From Pyruvatibacter mobilis (GTDB taxonomy: Bacteria > Pseudomonadota > Alphaproteobacteria > CGMCC-115125), in the NCBI RefSeq assembly GCF_012848855.1, contig NZ_CP051630.1, forward strand, positions 351,501 to 415,500: 64,000 bases of DNA. The letters run 5' to 3'. This document shows positions 27,230 through 36,486 of this stretch, in pieces; within the stretch, counting starts at the first letter, position 1; each line of letters opens with the position of its first letter. Below the pieces are notes generated by a model. The model was not told where the DNA came from. It searched no databases and saw only the letters and a program-made list of their open reading frames with translations. A program made the position numbers and the translations under genes.

Positions 27230-28285
27230 ATGTCCGGCAAATTCATGATCTATGGCGCCACCGGCTATACGGGCAAGCTGACCGCACGGGTGGCAGCGGA
27301 AAAGGGCCTCAAGCCTGTTCTGGCGGGGCGCAATGCCCAGAAACTTCAGAAGGTCGCTGAGCCTCTGGGGCTTGAATGGTGCGCGGTGTCCCTCGACCGG
27401 CCCAATGCACTGGACAAGGCATTGCAGGACGTTGATGCGGTCCTGCATATCGCCGGACCATTTTCAGCCACGTCCAAACCGATGCTGGATGCGTGCCTGC
27501 GGACGCGGACCCATTATCTGGACATTACCGGTGAGATCGGCGTGTTCGAGGCCTGTGCCGCGCGGGACAAGGACGCGCGCGAGGCCGGCATCATGGTGCT
27601 GCCGGGCGTGGGCTTTGATGTCGTGCCAAGCGACTGCCTTGCCGCCCACATGAAGCGCCGCATGCCGGAAGCGCAACGCCTTGAGATGGGCATTGCAGGG
27701 CTTTCCAATCTCTCCCATGGCACGGCCAAGACGATGGTTGAAAGCATCAGCGAAGGCACGCGGGTGCGGCGGGGCGGCCGGATTATTTCACTCAAGAAGC
27801 CGCCGCGCCGCACCATAGACTACGGGCAGGGCGAGAGCGCTTCCATCGCTGTTGGGTGGGGGGATGTGTCGACCGCCTATCACTCGACTGACATTCCGGA
27901 CATCACCATCTATTTCGAGGCCTCCAAGGACATGGAGCGGATGGCGGGACTCGGGTCCGTGGCACGCTGGGTCATGGGGACGGGGCCGGTGCAACGCTTC
28001 CTGAAAAAGCAGATCGACAAGCTGCCCGAGGGGCCGAATGACGCTGAACGCGCCGCAGCAAAGGCAATCCTTATCGGTGAAGTGACCGACGGCGCTGGGA
28101 ATGTCATGCGGTCCCGGCTGGAGACGCCTGAGGGCTACACGCTGACGGCAGAAACGGGTCTCGAGATTGCGCAGCGGGCTGCGTCCGGCGAGATGACGCC
28201 CGGTTTCCAGACACCATCGCGCGCTTATGGTGCGGATTTCATCACAGAATTCGACGGCGTGCGGCGCGAAGATCTCAACATCTGA
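27230..28285 (+). CDS. Saccharopine dehydrogenase-like / trans-enoyl reductase-like protein
   Basis: A 351-residue protein with an N-terminal NAD(P)-binding fold (FMIYGATGYTGKLTAR) and a saccharopine-dehydrogenase-type second domain (THYLDITGEIGVFEAC; GVGFDVVPSDCLAAHM). Relatives include membrane-lipid trans-acting enoyl reductases and many uncharacterised SDH-like reductases. ATG 27230 has AGGGGAA immediately upstream; longer in-frame starts lack it. It stands alone, with the TPR gene about 100 bp downstream. Substrate unknown. Confidence 0.86.
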   Translation: MSGKFMIYGATGYTGKLTARVAAEKGLKPVLAGRNAQKLQKVAEPLGLEWCAVSLDRPNALDKALQDVDAVLHIAGPFSATSKPMLDACLRTRTHYLDITGEIGVFEACAARDKDAREAGIMVLPGVGFDVVPSDCLAAHMKRRMPEAQRLEMGIAGLSNLSHGTAKTMVESISEGTRVRRGGRIISLKKPPRRTIDYGQGESASIAVGWGDVSTAYHSTDIPDITIYFEASKDMERMAGLGSVARWVMGTGPVQRFLKKQIDKLPEGPNDAERAAAKAILIGEVTDGAGNVMRSRLETPEGYTLTAETGLEIAQRAASGEMTPGFQTPSRAYGADFITEFDGVRREDLNI

Positions 28286-28382
28286 TACCGGACCGGGCGC
28301 GGCCGGGCCCGCTTCTGACCGTCACGCAGTCGTGTGGTGGAAGGGCCTCGCCATGGCCGCAATCCGGGTCATATAGTTGAGT

Positions 28383-28964
28383 ATGGCACTCTGGTTGACC
28401 CGACTGTTCGCGCCTTTGAGGCTGCTTCCGGCAGTGGCACTGCTCGTGCCCCTGCTGGCAGCGGGCAGTGCCCATGCGCAGGGCACATCCGATCTCGACG
28501 GCTTGTTCGACAAGCTGGCCGAAGCGGAGAGCCCGGCGGAAGCCGACCTGATCGAGAACGAGATCTGGCGGCTCTGGCTCAAGTCCGGCAGTGCCACGGT
28601 GGATCTCATGGTGGCCCGGGGGACGGAAGCGCTGCGGTCACAGGACTATGCCGTGGCGCTTGATCTGTTTTCCATGGCGGTGGAGCTGGCGCCGGATTAC
28701 CCGGAGGGCTGGAACAAGCGTGCGACGCTTTATTACGTCATTGATGACTATGAAGCGGCAATTTCCGACATCTCTCAGGTGCTTGTCCGGGAGCCGCGCC
28801 ATTGGGCGGCGCTGATGGGCCTTGCGGTGATGATGGATGATCTGGACAGAAAGGACGCGGCCCTGACCGCCTATCGGCAGGCTGTCGCGATCAATCCGCA
28901 GCTCGACGATGCGCATGAGGCCATCAAGCGGCTCGAGGTGGAAGTCGAGGGACGGGGCATCTAG
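28383..28964 (+). CDS. Exported TPR-repeat protein
   Basis: A 193-residue protein with a signal peptide (hydrophobic 12-30, cleavage near AHA-Q) followed by tetratricopeptide repeats: EALRSQDYAVALDLFSMAVE (about 78-97), then APDYPEGWNKRATLYYVIDD and WAALMGLAVMMDDLDRKDAA. It is a periplasmic scaffold protein without enzyme motifs. An in-frame TTG six bases earlier is a possible start. Neighbours give no functional clue. Confidence 0.85.
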   Translation: MALWLTRLFAPLRLLPAVALLVPLLAAGSAHAQGTSDLDGLFDKLAEAESPAEADLIENEIWRLWLKSGSATVDLMVARGTEALRSQDYAVALDLFSMAVELAPDYPEGWNKRATLYYVIDDYEAAISDISQVLVREPRHWAALMGLAVMMDDLDRKDAALTAYRQAVAINPQLDDAHEAIKRLEVEVEGRGI

Positions 28965-29038
28965 CACTTCCACGCGACCGGCACTAAGCCACCAAACATT
29001 TGTCATCACACCGGAGACCCCAGGAGATGGGACGTATC

Positions 29039-30034
29039 ATGGGCATCACGCTTCTCGTGCTCGCGGCGGCATTCGGCGGCCTTTACGCTTACACCCTGTG
29101 GTTCGTGAACCAGACCGAAGAGCGCTACCCGCCTCTCGGCGCCTTCGTGGAGGTTGAAGGCACGCGTCTGCACTATGTCGACAAGGGAGAGGGCGTGCCT
29201 GTCGTGCTGGTGCACGGGGCGAGCGGTAACATGCGCGACTATGCCAACTCCATATTGGATGATCTGGCGCGGACCCACCGGGTCATTGCGTTCGACCGGC
29301 CGGGACATGGCTGGAGCGAGCGCTCAGGCATCGACGACATCCATGACCCGGCCGTTCAGGCACGGCTGATCAATGCCGCCGTCCGCAAGCTGGGTGTCGG
29401 GCGGCACGTGCTCGTGGGGCATTCCTGGGGCGGTGCGGTGGCCATGGCCTATGCGCTGGATTATCCGGATGACCTCATCGGTCTAGTTCCCATGTCAGGC
29501 GCGACGCATCCGTGGCCCGGCGGCGTTGCCTGGTATCATGATCTTGTCCACACGCCTGTGGTCGGCGGGTTCTTTCTCCGTACACTGATGGTTCCTGTGG
29601 GGCAGCAGCTCAAGGGTGCGGGTGTCGTCGGCAATTTTGCGCCCGACGAGGCGCCGGAGGGATTTGCGGATGCCATCGGGCTGGACCTGCTTTTCAGGCC
29701 GACCACCTTTGCCGCCAATTCGCAGGACGTCCGAAACCTGAAGGCGGCGCTGGCCCGCCAGTCCGAGCGATATGGCGACGTTGACGTGCCGACGATTATC
29801 ATTCACGGCGGCGGCGACCGGTCCGTGAGCTTCAAGCTGCACTCGGTGCCGCTGCATGAGGCGATTGCGGGATCAGAATTGATCCGGTTGCGCGGCACGG
29901 GTCACATGCCGCATTACGCGGCGCCTGAGCATGTGCTGGACGCGATTGGCCGGCTTGCCCGCGGCGAGGCACCCCGGTCCGGCATTACGGTTGTGGAAAA
30001 GGGCGCACCGCTTCAGGTCGCCGCCGCGGACTAA
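29039..30034 (+). CDS. Membrane-anchored alpha/beta hydrolase
   Basis: A 331-residue protein with an N-terminal hydrophobic anchor (MGITLLVLAAAFGGLYAYTL). The hydrolase fold shows VLVHGASGNMRDY, nucleophile GHSWGGAVAMAYAL, acidic residue in HGGGDRSVSF and catalytic histidine in GTGHMPHYA. It is likely a lactonase/esterase-type enzyme facing the periplasm. ATG 29027 and 29039 are both possible; AGGAG at 29022-29026 suits the second. Its TAA overlaps the pyk stop on the other strand (30031-30034). Confidence 0.88.
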   Translation: MGITLLVLAAAFGGLYAYTLWFVNQTEERYPPLGAFVEVEGTRLHYVDKGEGVPVVLVHGASGNMRDYANSILDDLARTHRVIAFDRPGHGWSERSGIDDIHDPAVQARLINAAVRKLGVGRHVLVGHSWGGAVAMAYALDYPDDLIGLVPMSGATHPWPGGVAWYHDLVHTPVVGGFFLRTLMVPVGQQLKGAGVVGNFAPDEAPEGFADAIGLDLLFRPTTFAANSQDVRNLKAALARQSERYGDVDVPTIIIHGGGDRSVSFKLHSVPLHEAIAGSELIRLRGTGHMPHYAAPEHVLDAIGRLARGEAPRSGITVVEKGAPLQVAAAD

Positions 30035-31491
30035 TCGCCGTTGGCCAAATGGTCGTAGAAGGGCTGGTCGGCTGACCTCTCAGCGACAAAGGCGACACGC
30101 AGCATGTTCGTGGCACCGGGCGTCCCCAGCGGCACGCCGGCCATGATGACGATGCGGTCACCCACCCGGGCCATGCCCTGCTGGAAGGCAATCCGGCCTG
30201 CGCGCTCAACCATGTCGTCCAGGTCTTTTGCATCCTCCGTCAGGACGCAGACAAGGCCCCAGACGAGGGACAGGCGGCGGGCCGTCTTCGGCTCGGGTGT
30301 CAGTGCCAGCACCGGCAGGCGGCTGCGTTCGCGCGCCGCCCTGAGGCCTGTGGAGCCGGATGTGGTGTAACAGATGATGCAGGCGGCATTGAGGGTCTCG
30401 GCCACGCTGCGCGCTGCATTGCTGAGGGCATCCGGACCTGTCGGTTCGGGCTCGGACCGCTGGGCGTTGATGATCTGCGCATAGTTGGGGTCGGTCTCGA
30501 CCGATTCCGCGATCCGGTTCATCACGGCAACCGCATCGATGGGGTGTTTGCCCGCAGCGGATTCCGCAGAGAGCATGACCGCATCCGCGCCTTCGAAGAC
30601 GGCGGTGGCCACGTCGGAGACTTCCGCGCGGGTCGGCACCGGGTTTTCGATCATGCTCTCGAGCATCTGGGTGGCCACGACCACGGGCTTGCCTGCCTTG
30701 CGGGCGGCGCGGGTGATGCGCTTCTGCAGGCCGGGCACGGTTTCCACCGGGCATTCGACACCGAGATCGCCGCGGGCAACCATGAGGCCGTCGGCCATCT
30801 CGAGGATGGCGTCCAGGTCCTTGATAGCCGAGGGCTTTTCGATCTTTGCCATCACGGCGGCACGGCCGCGCGCGATCTTCTTGCATTCGGCGACATCCTG
30901 CGCCGACTGCACGAAGGACAGTGCAATCCAGTCCACATCGAGATTGAGGGCCGCTTCGAGATCACTGTGATCCTTGGCGGTGAGGGCGGGGATGGGCAGC
31001 ACAGCGTCCGGGATGTTGACGCCCTTGCGCGAAGTCAGCCGGCCGCCGGCGACGACGGTGGTGACGATTTCCTCGGCGGAGTTCTCCTCCACCCGCAGAT
31101 TGATCTTGCCATCGTCCAGCAACAGGTGATGCCCCGGTTCGGCGACCTTGAAGATTTCCGGGTGGGGCAGCGGGGCGCGGCTGGTATCACCCGGCGCCTT
31201 GCTGAGATCGAGGACGAAGCTCGATCCGTCGGCAAGCTCAACCCCGTCTTCGCCCATGTCGCCTACGCGCAGTTTCGGGCCCTGCAGGTCCACGAGAATG
31301 GAGATGGGGCGACCGGCGCTGGCCTCGAGCTCGCGGATCATGCGCACCCGGCGGGCGAGATTGGCATGATCGGAATGGCTCATATTGAGGCGGAAGGCAT
31401 CCGCGCCGGCCTCATGCAGTGCTGACACCTGCTCGTAGGTATCGGAGGCGGGACCGAGGGTGGCGAGGATCCGGACATTGCGATGACGCAC
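30031..31491 (-). CDS. pyk: Pyruvate kinase
   Basis: A 486-residue enzyme making pyruvate and ATP from phosphoenolpyruvate and ADP. Visible family blocks: RILATLGPAS at the N-terminus, DLQGPKLRVG, the active-site lysine block MAKIEKPSAIK, MVARGDLGVE for metal and phosphate binding, and ATQMLESMI, then the regulatory C-domain. The start is GTG at 31491, four bases after the DUF1036 stop, so it is translationally close-coupled to that gene. The tail-to-tail overlap with the hydrolase gene is four bases. Confidence 0.96.
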   Translation of the reverse strand: MRHRNVRILATLGPASDTYEQVSALHEAGADAFRLNMSHSDHANLARRVRMIRELEASAGRPISILVDLQGPKLRVGDMGEDGVELADGSSFVLDLSKAPGDTSRAPLPHPEIFKVAEPGHHLLLDDGKINLRVEENSAEEIVTTVVAGGRLTSRKGVNIPDAVLPIPALTAKDHSDLEAALNLDVDWIALSFVQSAQDVAECKKIARGRAAVMAKIEKPSAIKDLDAILEMADGLMVARGDLGVECPVETVPGLQKRITRAARKAGKPVVVATQMLESMIENPVPTRAEVSDVATAVFEGADAVMLSAESAAGKHPIDAVAVMNRIAESVETDPNYAQIINAQRSEPEPTGPDALSNAARSVAETLNAACIICYTTSGSTGLRAARERSRLPVLALTPEPKTARRLSLVWGLVCVLTEDAKDLDDMVERAGRIAFQQGMARVGDRIVIMAGVPLGTPGATNMLRVAFVAERSADQPFYDHLANGD

Positions 31492-31495
31492 GGGG

Positions 31496-31990
31496 CTAGC
31501 GGGCTCCCTCGATGAGGCTGCTCAGATTGGGGCGCGGGTCGCGCTTGCGGGTGGCTTCGTCCAGCCGGACGATCCAGTTGGGCGAATTGTGGGTGTCGAC
31601 TTCCATGAAGCCTGCCGTGTGGTGGCCGCGTGCTTCGCAGTCCGTGCGGCCGGGAATTGTGAATTCGCCGGGGGCCACACACAGGGTGGAATAGCCGGAC
31701 CAGCCGCCGCCTGCGTCAAAATCGATGGCGAAGAGGTAGTAGAAGCGGGCGTTGAGATCACTCTCGATGACTGGCGCGCATTGGCCGCCTTCCAGGTGCC
31801 ACCAGCCTTCGGAGACCCATGTATCCGCCTTGTAATAGCCGAGTGCGATGCCCACGCGGCTTGCCGACTCATTGCACACATCCAGGCTGGCGGAGGCCGG
31901 TGATGCAAGGGCCGTAAGGCCGGTGAATCCTGCCAGTGCTGCAAACAGGAAAGTGGCCGGATATCTTGTCAGCAAAAGGCAGGCTCCCAT
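31496..31990 (-). CDS. DUF1036 exported protein
   Basis: About 164 residues with a signal peptide (FLFAALAGFTGLTALASPASA, cleavage near residue 35). The mature domain begins LDVCNESASRVGIALGYY and includes WVSEGWWHLEGGQCAPV, the cysteine- and tryptophan-rich core of DUF1036. It is predicted periplasmic, function unknown. It directly precedes pyk with a 4-bp gap, an arrangement I recall as common in alphaproteobacteria. The start is uncertain: ATG 31990 is chosen because it gives a normal signal peptide, but no good ribosome site is visible. Confidence 0.88.
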   Translation of the reverse strand: MGACLLLTRYPATFLFAALAGFTGLTALASPASASLDVCNESASRVGIALGYYKADTWVSEGWWHLEGGQCAPVIESDLNARFYYLFAIDFDAGGGWSGYSTLCVAPGEFTIPGRTDCEARGHHTAGFMEVDTHNSPNWIVRLDEATRKRDPRPNLSSLIEGAR

Positions 31991-32041
31991 GCCGGGGCGG
32001 CAGTGTATCGGGCGGGCGGGCAGGGACCGGTCGGCCCCCAA

Positions 32042-32163
32042 TCCCTCAAAAACAAATCAGACGGCAATCTACCATCGGGGACGGTGACTGTCAGTCGGTT
32101 GGTTGTGACGATTTTGCAGGCTAGCTCTCTGGAACAGGGCAGGTGAGGCCTTATAGTCGGGGC
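32042..32163. promoter_or_regulatory. Divergent promoter gap (DUF1036-pyk / amidohydrolase cluster)
   Basis: A 122-bp gap between divergent starts must hold promoters for both units. It is somewhat AT-richer than the genes around it. No clear -35/-10 pair or operator repeat could be assigned. Confidence 0.4.
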
Positions 32164-32982
32164 ATGTCTCAGGCTGTTGCGTCATCCCCCGGCATGGCGG
32201 ACGGGTTCCGTCCGTTCGAACTCGTCAATCCGGCCGGGCGCGGGCATGTGATCCTGCTGTGCGACCATGCCTCCAATGCCATTCCCGAGGCCTATGGCAC
32301 GCTGGGGCTGCCACGGGCGGAGCTGGACCGGCATATCGGCTGGGATATCGGGGCCGGGGAGGTGACGCGGCGGCTGGCCGAGGCGCTCGACTGCCCGGCA
32401 GTTCTTTCGGGGTTTTCCCGCCTGCTGATCGACCCCAACCGGGGCGCGGATGATCCGACACTGGTGATGAAACTGTCTGATGGCGCGGTCATCCCGGGCA
32501 ACAGGGATGTCGACGCCGAGGAAGTGGCCGCGCGGCGGGCTGCTTTCTGGCAGCCCTATCAGGATGCGATCGCCGGAGTGATTGACGCGGCCACGGCATC
32601 CGGCGAGGTGCCGCTCATCATCTCGATCCACAGTTTCACGCCGGTGTGGCGCGGCAGGCCGCGGCCCTGGCATGCGGGCATTCTCTGGGACAAGGATCCG
32701 CGTCTGGCCCACGCACTCATCGGCGCGCTGCGGCAGGAGCAGGGGCTCGTGATCGGCGACAATGAGCCCTATGTGGGGCGCCTGAAGGGCGACACGATGT
32801 ACCGCAACGGCACCCAGCGCGGCCTCCCGCATGCGCTGGTGGAAATCCGTCAGGACCTTATTGATACCCATCACGGGGCTGCGGAATGGGCCGGCCGGCT
32901 GGCCTCCATAATTGCGCAGCTGCTCGCCGCCCATCCGGACCTGGCGGCGGTGGAGCATTTCGGGTCCACTACGGACAGCTAG
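32164..32982 (+). CDS. N-formylglutamate amidohydrolase family protein
   Basis: A 272-residue protein with the HutG-like core: ILLCDHASNAIP (metal ligands), IGWDIGAGEVTRRLAE, LIDPNRGADDPTLV and SIHSFTPVW. It would hydrolyse N-formylglutamate or a related N-acyl amino acid. No histidine-utilisation genes are nearby, so a true HutG role is unproven. ATG 32164 is preferred to the GTG at 32143. It heads a same-strand series with YbdK, DUF1244 and DUF2312. Confidence 0.88.
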   Translation: MSQAVASSPGMADGFRPFELVNPAGRGHVILLCDHASNAIPEAYGTLGLPRAELDRHIGWDIGAGEVTRRLAEALDCPAVLSGFSRLLIDPNRGADDPTLVMKLSDGAVIPGNRDVDAEEVAARRAAFWQPYQDAIAGVIDAATASGEVPLIISIHSFTPVWRGRPRPWHAGILWDKDPRLAHALIGALRQEQGLVIGDNEPYVGRLKGDTMYRNGTQRGLPHALVEIRQDLIDTHHGAAEWAGRLASIIAQLLAAHPDLAAVEHFGSTTDS

Positions 32983-33003
32983 AGCCAGAAAGGGGCGCCG
33001 GGG

Positions 33004-34140
33004 ATGAACCGTCCTGCCTTCACGCTTGGGGTTGAGGAAGAATATCTGCTGGTGGATCGGGAGAGTCGCGATCTGGTGGCCGAGCCGCCCGCGGACCTGA
33101 TGCCCACTTTGTCCGAGGCTATCGGCATGCAGGTCTCACCCGAGTTCCTCAAGAGCCAGGTTGAGATCGGGACATCGGTCTGTGCGACGCCTGCAGAAGT
33201 GCGGAAGGAACTGAAACGCCTGCGCGGCGCGGTTGCGGACGTCGTCTCAGGCTATGGCTACGGCTTCATTGCGGCCAGCACACACCCGTTCGCCCGCTGG
33301 ACGGAGCAGCATCACACGCAGAAGGCGCGCTATGACCAGATTGCGCGCGACCTGGCAGCAGCAGTGCGGCGCATGGTGATCTGCGGCATGCATATTCATT
33401 GCGGCATCGAGGATGATGATCTGCGCATCGACCTGATGAACCAGGTAACCTACTTCCTGCCGCACATGCTGGCGCTGTCGGCGTCTTCTCCCTATTGGCA
33501 GGGGGAGGACACGGGCATGGCCTCTTACAGGCTGACGGTGTTCGACGCCCTGCCGCGCACCGGCATCCCGGATTCCTTTGACAGCTGGCAGGAGTATCAG
33601 CGCGTTGTATCGCGGCTGACGGATGTGGGCGCGATCGAGGACGCGAGCAAGATCTGGTGGGATATCCGGCCGTCCGTGCGCTGGCCGACGCTCGAGGCTC
33701 GCGTGGCAGATGTCTGTACACGGATGGAAGACGCGGTGGCGTTGTCTGCGCTCTATCAGTGCCTGTTGTCGATGCTGTTCACGCTGCGTGAGAAGAACCA
33801 GCGCTGGCGGGTCTATCCGCGCGTTTTGACCGAAGAAAACCGCTGGCGGGCCCAGCGTTACGGCGCCACGCGCGATCTTGCCGATTTCGGCAAGGGAACG
33901 ATGGTGCCCATGGGCGATCTCGCTGATGAACTGGTTGGCCTGCTCAAGGAAGAAGCTAGCCAGCTTGGCTGCATCGAGGAACTTCTCCATGTGCCGCAGA
34001 TTGCCCGCCGGGGCACATCATCCCAGGCACAGCGGCAGGCCTACGAGGAGGCACGCGCGGCAGGAGCGGATCATGATGAAGCCTTGCGGATGGTGGTGGA
34101 CTATCTGATCGACGCCACCATGTATGAGGTCAAATCCTGA
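33004..34140 (+). CDS. YbdK-type carboxylate-amine ligase (GCS2 family)
   Basis: A 378-residue enzyme with the glutamate-cysteine ligase-like fold: LGVEEEYLLVD at the N-terminus, KSQVEIGTSVCATPAEV, MHIHCGIEDDD and SARG-like late block RRGTSSQAQRQAYEE. Family members have weak glutamate-cysteine ligase activity in vitro; the biological substrate is not settled. It follows the amidohydrolase gene by 21 bp and sits inside an otherwise conserved neighbourhood. Start ATG 33004 follows GGGGCGCCGGGG. Confidence 0.92.
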   Translation: MNRPAFTLGVEEEYLLVDRESRDLVAEPPADLMPTLSEAIGMQVSPEFLKSQVEIGTSVCATPAEVRKELKRLRGAVADVVSGYGYGFIAASTHPFARWTEQHHTQKARYDQIARDLAAAVRRMVICGMHIHCGIEDDDLRIDLMNQVTYFLPHMLALSASSPYWQGEDTGMASYRLTVFDALPRTGIPDSFDSWQEYQRVVSRLTDVGAIEDASKIWWDIRPSVRWPTLEARVADVCTRMEDAVALSALYQCLLSMLFTLREKNQRWRVYPRVLTEENRWRAQRYGATRDLADFGKGTMVPMGDLADELVGLLKEEASQLGCIEELLHVPQIARRGTSSQAQRQAYEEARAAGADHDEALRMVVDYLIDATMYEVKS

Positions 34141-34199
34141 CACCTATTCCGGGCCGATGTATCGGCCGCCGTTCAGCATCTCATCGATTGGAGCTAGTT

Positions 34200-34499
34200 A
34201 TGGCTGACACTACACAAACCGACCTCGAAGCCGCCGCGTTTCGCCGCCTGGTGGCGCATCTTCAGGAGCGGACCGATGTGCAGAACATCGATCTGATGAA
34301 CCTCGCGGGCTTCTGCCGCAATTGCCTGTCGCGCTGGTATGCGGAGGAAGCGGAAGCGCGGGGCGTGGATGTCAGCAAGGACGCGGCCCGCGAGCACGTC
34401 TACGGGATGCCCTATGCGGAGTGGAAGTCGAAATATCAGACCGAAGCGTCGGCAGAACAGAAGGCGGCATTCAGCGAGGCGTCCAAGCAGCACGGCTGA
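34200..34499 (+). CDS. DUF1244 protein
   Basis: A 99-residue protein with the DUF1244 core LVAHLQERTDVQNIDLMNLA, GFCRNCLSRWY (paired cysteines) and VYGMPYAEWKSKYQ. The cysteines and a histidine nearby (REHVYGMPY) suggest metal binding, but none is proven. GGAG lies six bases before ATG 34200. It is a conserved alphaproteobacterial protein of unknown function found near pyk and DUF1036 genes. Confidence 0.92.
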   Translation: MADTTQTDLEAAAFRRLVAHLQERTDVQNIDLMNLAGFCRNCLSRWYAEEAEARGVDVSKDAAREHVYGMPYAEWKSKYQTEASAEQKAAFSEASKQHG

Positions 34500-34642
34500 C
34501 GCTGGGGCAGGCGCGCCGTCACCTGAAAGCGGTTGAGGGCTGCGGGCAGGTTGGTTAATGTCCGCGCCCTTCCGGCTCGCATGGTATTGCCATGTCGGGG
34601 CCGGGCCCTAGACATCATCATCCAGCTTTCGTGAGGACTCCC

Positions 34643-34891
34643 ATGGCGGACACCGGCGGCATTGCACGTGACCAGCTCAAATCCATCGTCGAGCGTGTTG
34701 AGCGTCTCGAAGAGGAAAAGGCGGCACTGGCGGCCGACATCCGCGACGTCTATGCCGAGGCAAAGGGCAATGGCTATGACGTGAAGGCCCTGCGCCGCGT
34801 GGTGCGCGAGCGCAAGCTGGATCGGGCAGAGTTCCAGGAGCAGGAGGCGATCATCGATCTGTATCGCCACGCGCTTGGTCTCGAGGTCTGA
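34643..34891 (+). CDS. DUF2312 protein
   Basis: An 82-residue, mostly helical protein: QLKSIVERVERLEEEKAALA then DIRDVYAEAKGNGYDVKALR and a C-terminal EFQEQEAIIDLYRHALGL. This is the compact DUF2312 (GapR-like) family; GapR of Caulobacter binds overtwisted AT-rich DNA. A nucleoid role is therefore plausible but inferred. GAGG precedes ATG 34643; upstream in-frame starts lack a site. It follows DUF1244 on the same strand by 143 bp. Confidence 0.92.
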   Translation: MADTGGIARDQLKSIVERVERLEEEKAALAADIRDVYAEAKGNGYDVKALRRVVRERKLDRAEFQEQEAIIDLYRHALGLEV

Positions 34892-34920
34892 GCAGGCCGT
34901 CTTCAGACCAGGCTGACAGC

Positions 34921-36486
34921 CTAGTCGCGTACCTGGATGCCGAGATCGCGGACCTTGCGGTACAGCGTTGACCGGCCAATGCCGAGGCGGCGGGCGACTT
35001 CCGACATATGGCCTTCGTATTTTTCGATGGCCAGGCGGATCATGTCGGCTTCGATGTCCTCGAGTTTTTTCAGGTTGCCGCTTTCATCCAGCGCCGAGAT
35101 ATCCCCCGGCAGGCTGGCATAGGGTGCGTCATCGCTGTGGACGGCACCAAGGGCTGCTGCATCCGCAAAGGGCGACCCCTGAGGCGCGGCCGCATAGGCA
35201 GCCCCGTGGCTGGCGACCGCATGGCCGGCCGGGGCGGGCATGTCGGCGCCGAGGACGGCAGGCTGGATGTCCGGCAGGCGCGGTTTCGGCCGGGCCTGAG
35301 CGCCGGCGAGGCTCGCAATCTGCGGGAAATCCTCAAAGCTCAACACGCCACTGTCGCACAGCACGACAGCGCGGAAGACCGCGTTTTCAAGCTGGCGGAC
35401 ATTGCCCGGCCAGGTGAACCCCTCAAGCAGGGCGCGGGCATCCGCATCCACACCGCTGATGGGCTTGCCTTCCTCGGTCGAGAAGCGGGCAATGAAATGG
35501 TCCGTGAGCGGTGCGATGTCCTCGCGGCGTTCGCGCAGGGGCGGGACCGCCACGGGGAACACGTTGAGGCGGTAATACAGGTCTTCCCGGAAGGTGCCGT
35601 CCTGCACGGCCTGGATGAGGTCGCGATTGGTGGCCGAAATCAGCCGGATATCCACCTTGACGGGCTTCTTGGCCCCGACCGGGTCGACTTCACCTTCCTG
35701 CAGGGCGCGCAGCAGCTTGACCTGCATCTCGAGCGGCAGTTCGCCGATTTCGTCCAGGAACAGCGTGCCCCCATGGGCCTCCTGGAACTTGCCGGCGTGC
35801 TTCTCTGTGGCGCCGGTGAAGGCACCCTTTTCGTGGCCGAAGAGGATTGATTCCACGAGGTTTTCGGGAATGGCACCGCAATTGACGGTGACGAAGGGGC
35901 GTCCGGCGCGATCGCTGGAGCCCTGAATGGCGCGGGCGATCATTTCCTTGCCGACGCCCGACTCGCCTTCGATGAGAATCGGGATGTTAGACTGGGCCGC
36001 GCGCTCGGCGATCTTGCCGACCTTGCGCATGGCGGGGCTCGCGGCGATCAGGTCGTCGAAGGTGAGCTGCCCGGTCGAATGCTTCTTGAGGCGCGTGATT
36101 TCCTTGCCGAGGGCCTCGAGCTTGAGGGCGTTGGCGATGGAGACCTGCAGCCGCTCGGGGCTTGCCGGCTTGACCACGAAATCACGGGCGCCAGCCTGCA
36201 TTGCCTTCACCACTGTATCAATGCCGCCATGGCCGGTGAGCACGATGAAGGGAAGGTCGGGGCGGCCGGAATGGACGCGCTCAAGCACTGCCCAGCCGTC
36301 GGTTTCGGGCATCACGAGATCAAGCACCACGAGGTCAACCTCGCCGCCGCGGTTTCCCTCAAGGGTGGCGATGGCTTCATTGCCGCCGGAGGCGGTGAGA
36401 ATCCGGTGGCCATCGCGCTCGACAACGGCGGAAATCAGCCGCAGCTGGGCCGGATCGTCGTCCACAATGAGAATAGTCTTGGCCAT
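34921..36486 (-). CDS. Sigma-54-dependent response regulator (NtrC/TacA type)
   Basis: A 521-residue activator. The receiver domain (about 1-120) begins KTILIVDDDPAQLRLISAVV and has the acceptor Asp in VVLDLVMPE. The AAA+ domain (about 145-385) has Walker A GESGVGKEMIAR and the sigma-54 contact loop EKGAFTGATE. The C-terminus has a Fis-type helix-turn-helix (RRLGIGRSTLYRKVRDLGI). An A/P-rich linker of about 60 residues lies before it. It would activate sigma-54 promoters when phosphorylated; the N-terminus resembles TacA, the stalk regulator of Caulobacter, but orthology is not shown. No histidine kinase is adjacent. GGGAG precedes ATG 36486. Confidence 0.92.
   Translation of the reverse strand: MAKTILIVDDDPAQLRLISAVVERDGHRILTASGGNEAIATLEGNRGGEVDLVVLDLVMPETDGWAVLERVHSGRPDLPFIVLTGHGGIDTVVKAMQAGARDFVVKPASPERLQVSIANALKLEALGKEITRLKKHSTGQLTFDDLIAASPAMRKVGKIAERAAQSNIPILIEGESGVGKEMIARAIQGSSDRAGRPFVTVNCGAIPENLVESILFGHEKGAFTGATEKHAGKFQEAHGGTLFLDEIGELPLEMQVKLLRALQEGEVDPVGAKKPVKVDIRLISATNRDLIQAVQDGTFREDLYYRLNVFPVAVPPLRERREDIAPLTDHFIARFSTEEGKPISGVDADARALLEGFTWPGNVRQLENAVFRAVVLCDSGVLSFEDFPQIASLAGAQARPKPRLPDIQPAVLGADMPAPAGHAVASHGAAYAAAPQGSPFADAAALGAVHSDDAPYASLPGDISALDESGNLKKLEDIEADMIRLAIEKYEGHMSEVARRLGIGRSTLYRKVRDLGIQVRD

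Noticed and set aside
33247-33990. Long minus-strand frame opposite the YbdK gene, and similar long antisense frames over MFS, pntA/pntB and PrpE genes
   Set aside because: All are His/Arg-rich antisense translations of strongly supported genes; none has recognisable domains.
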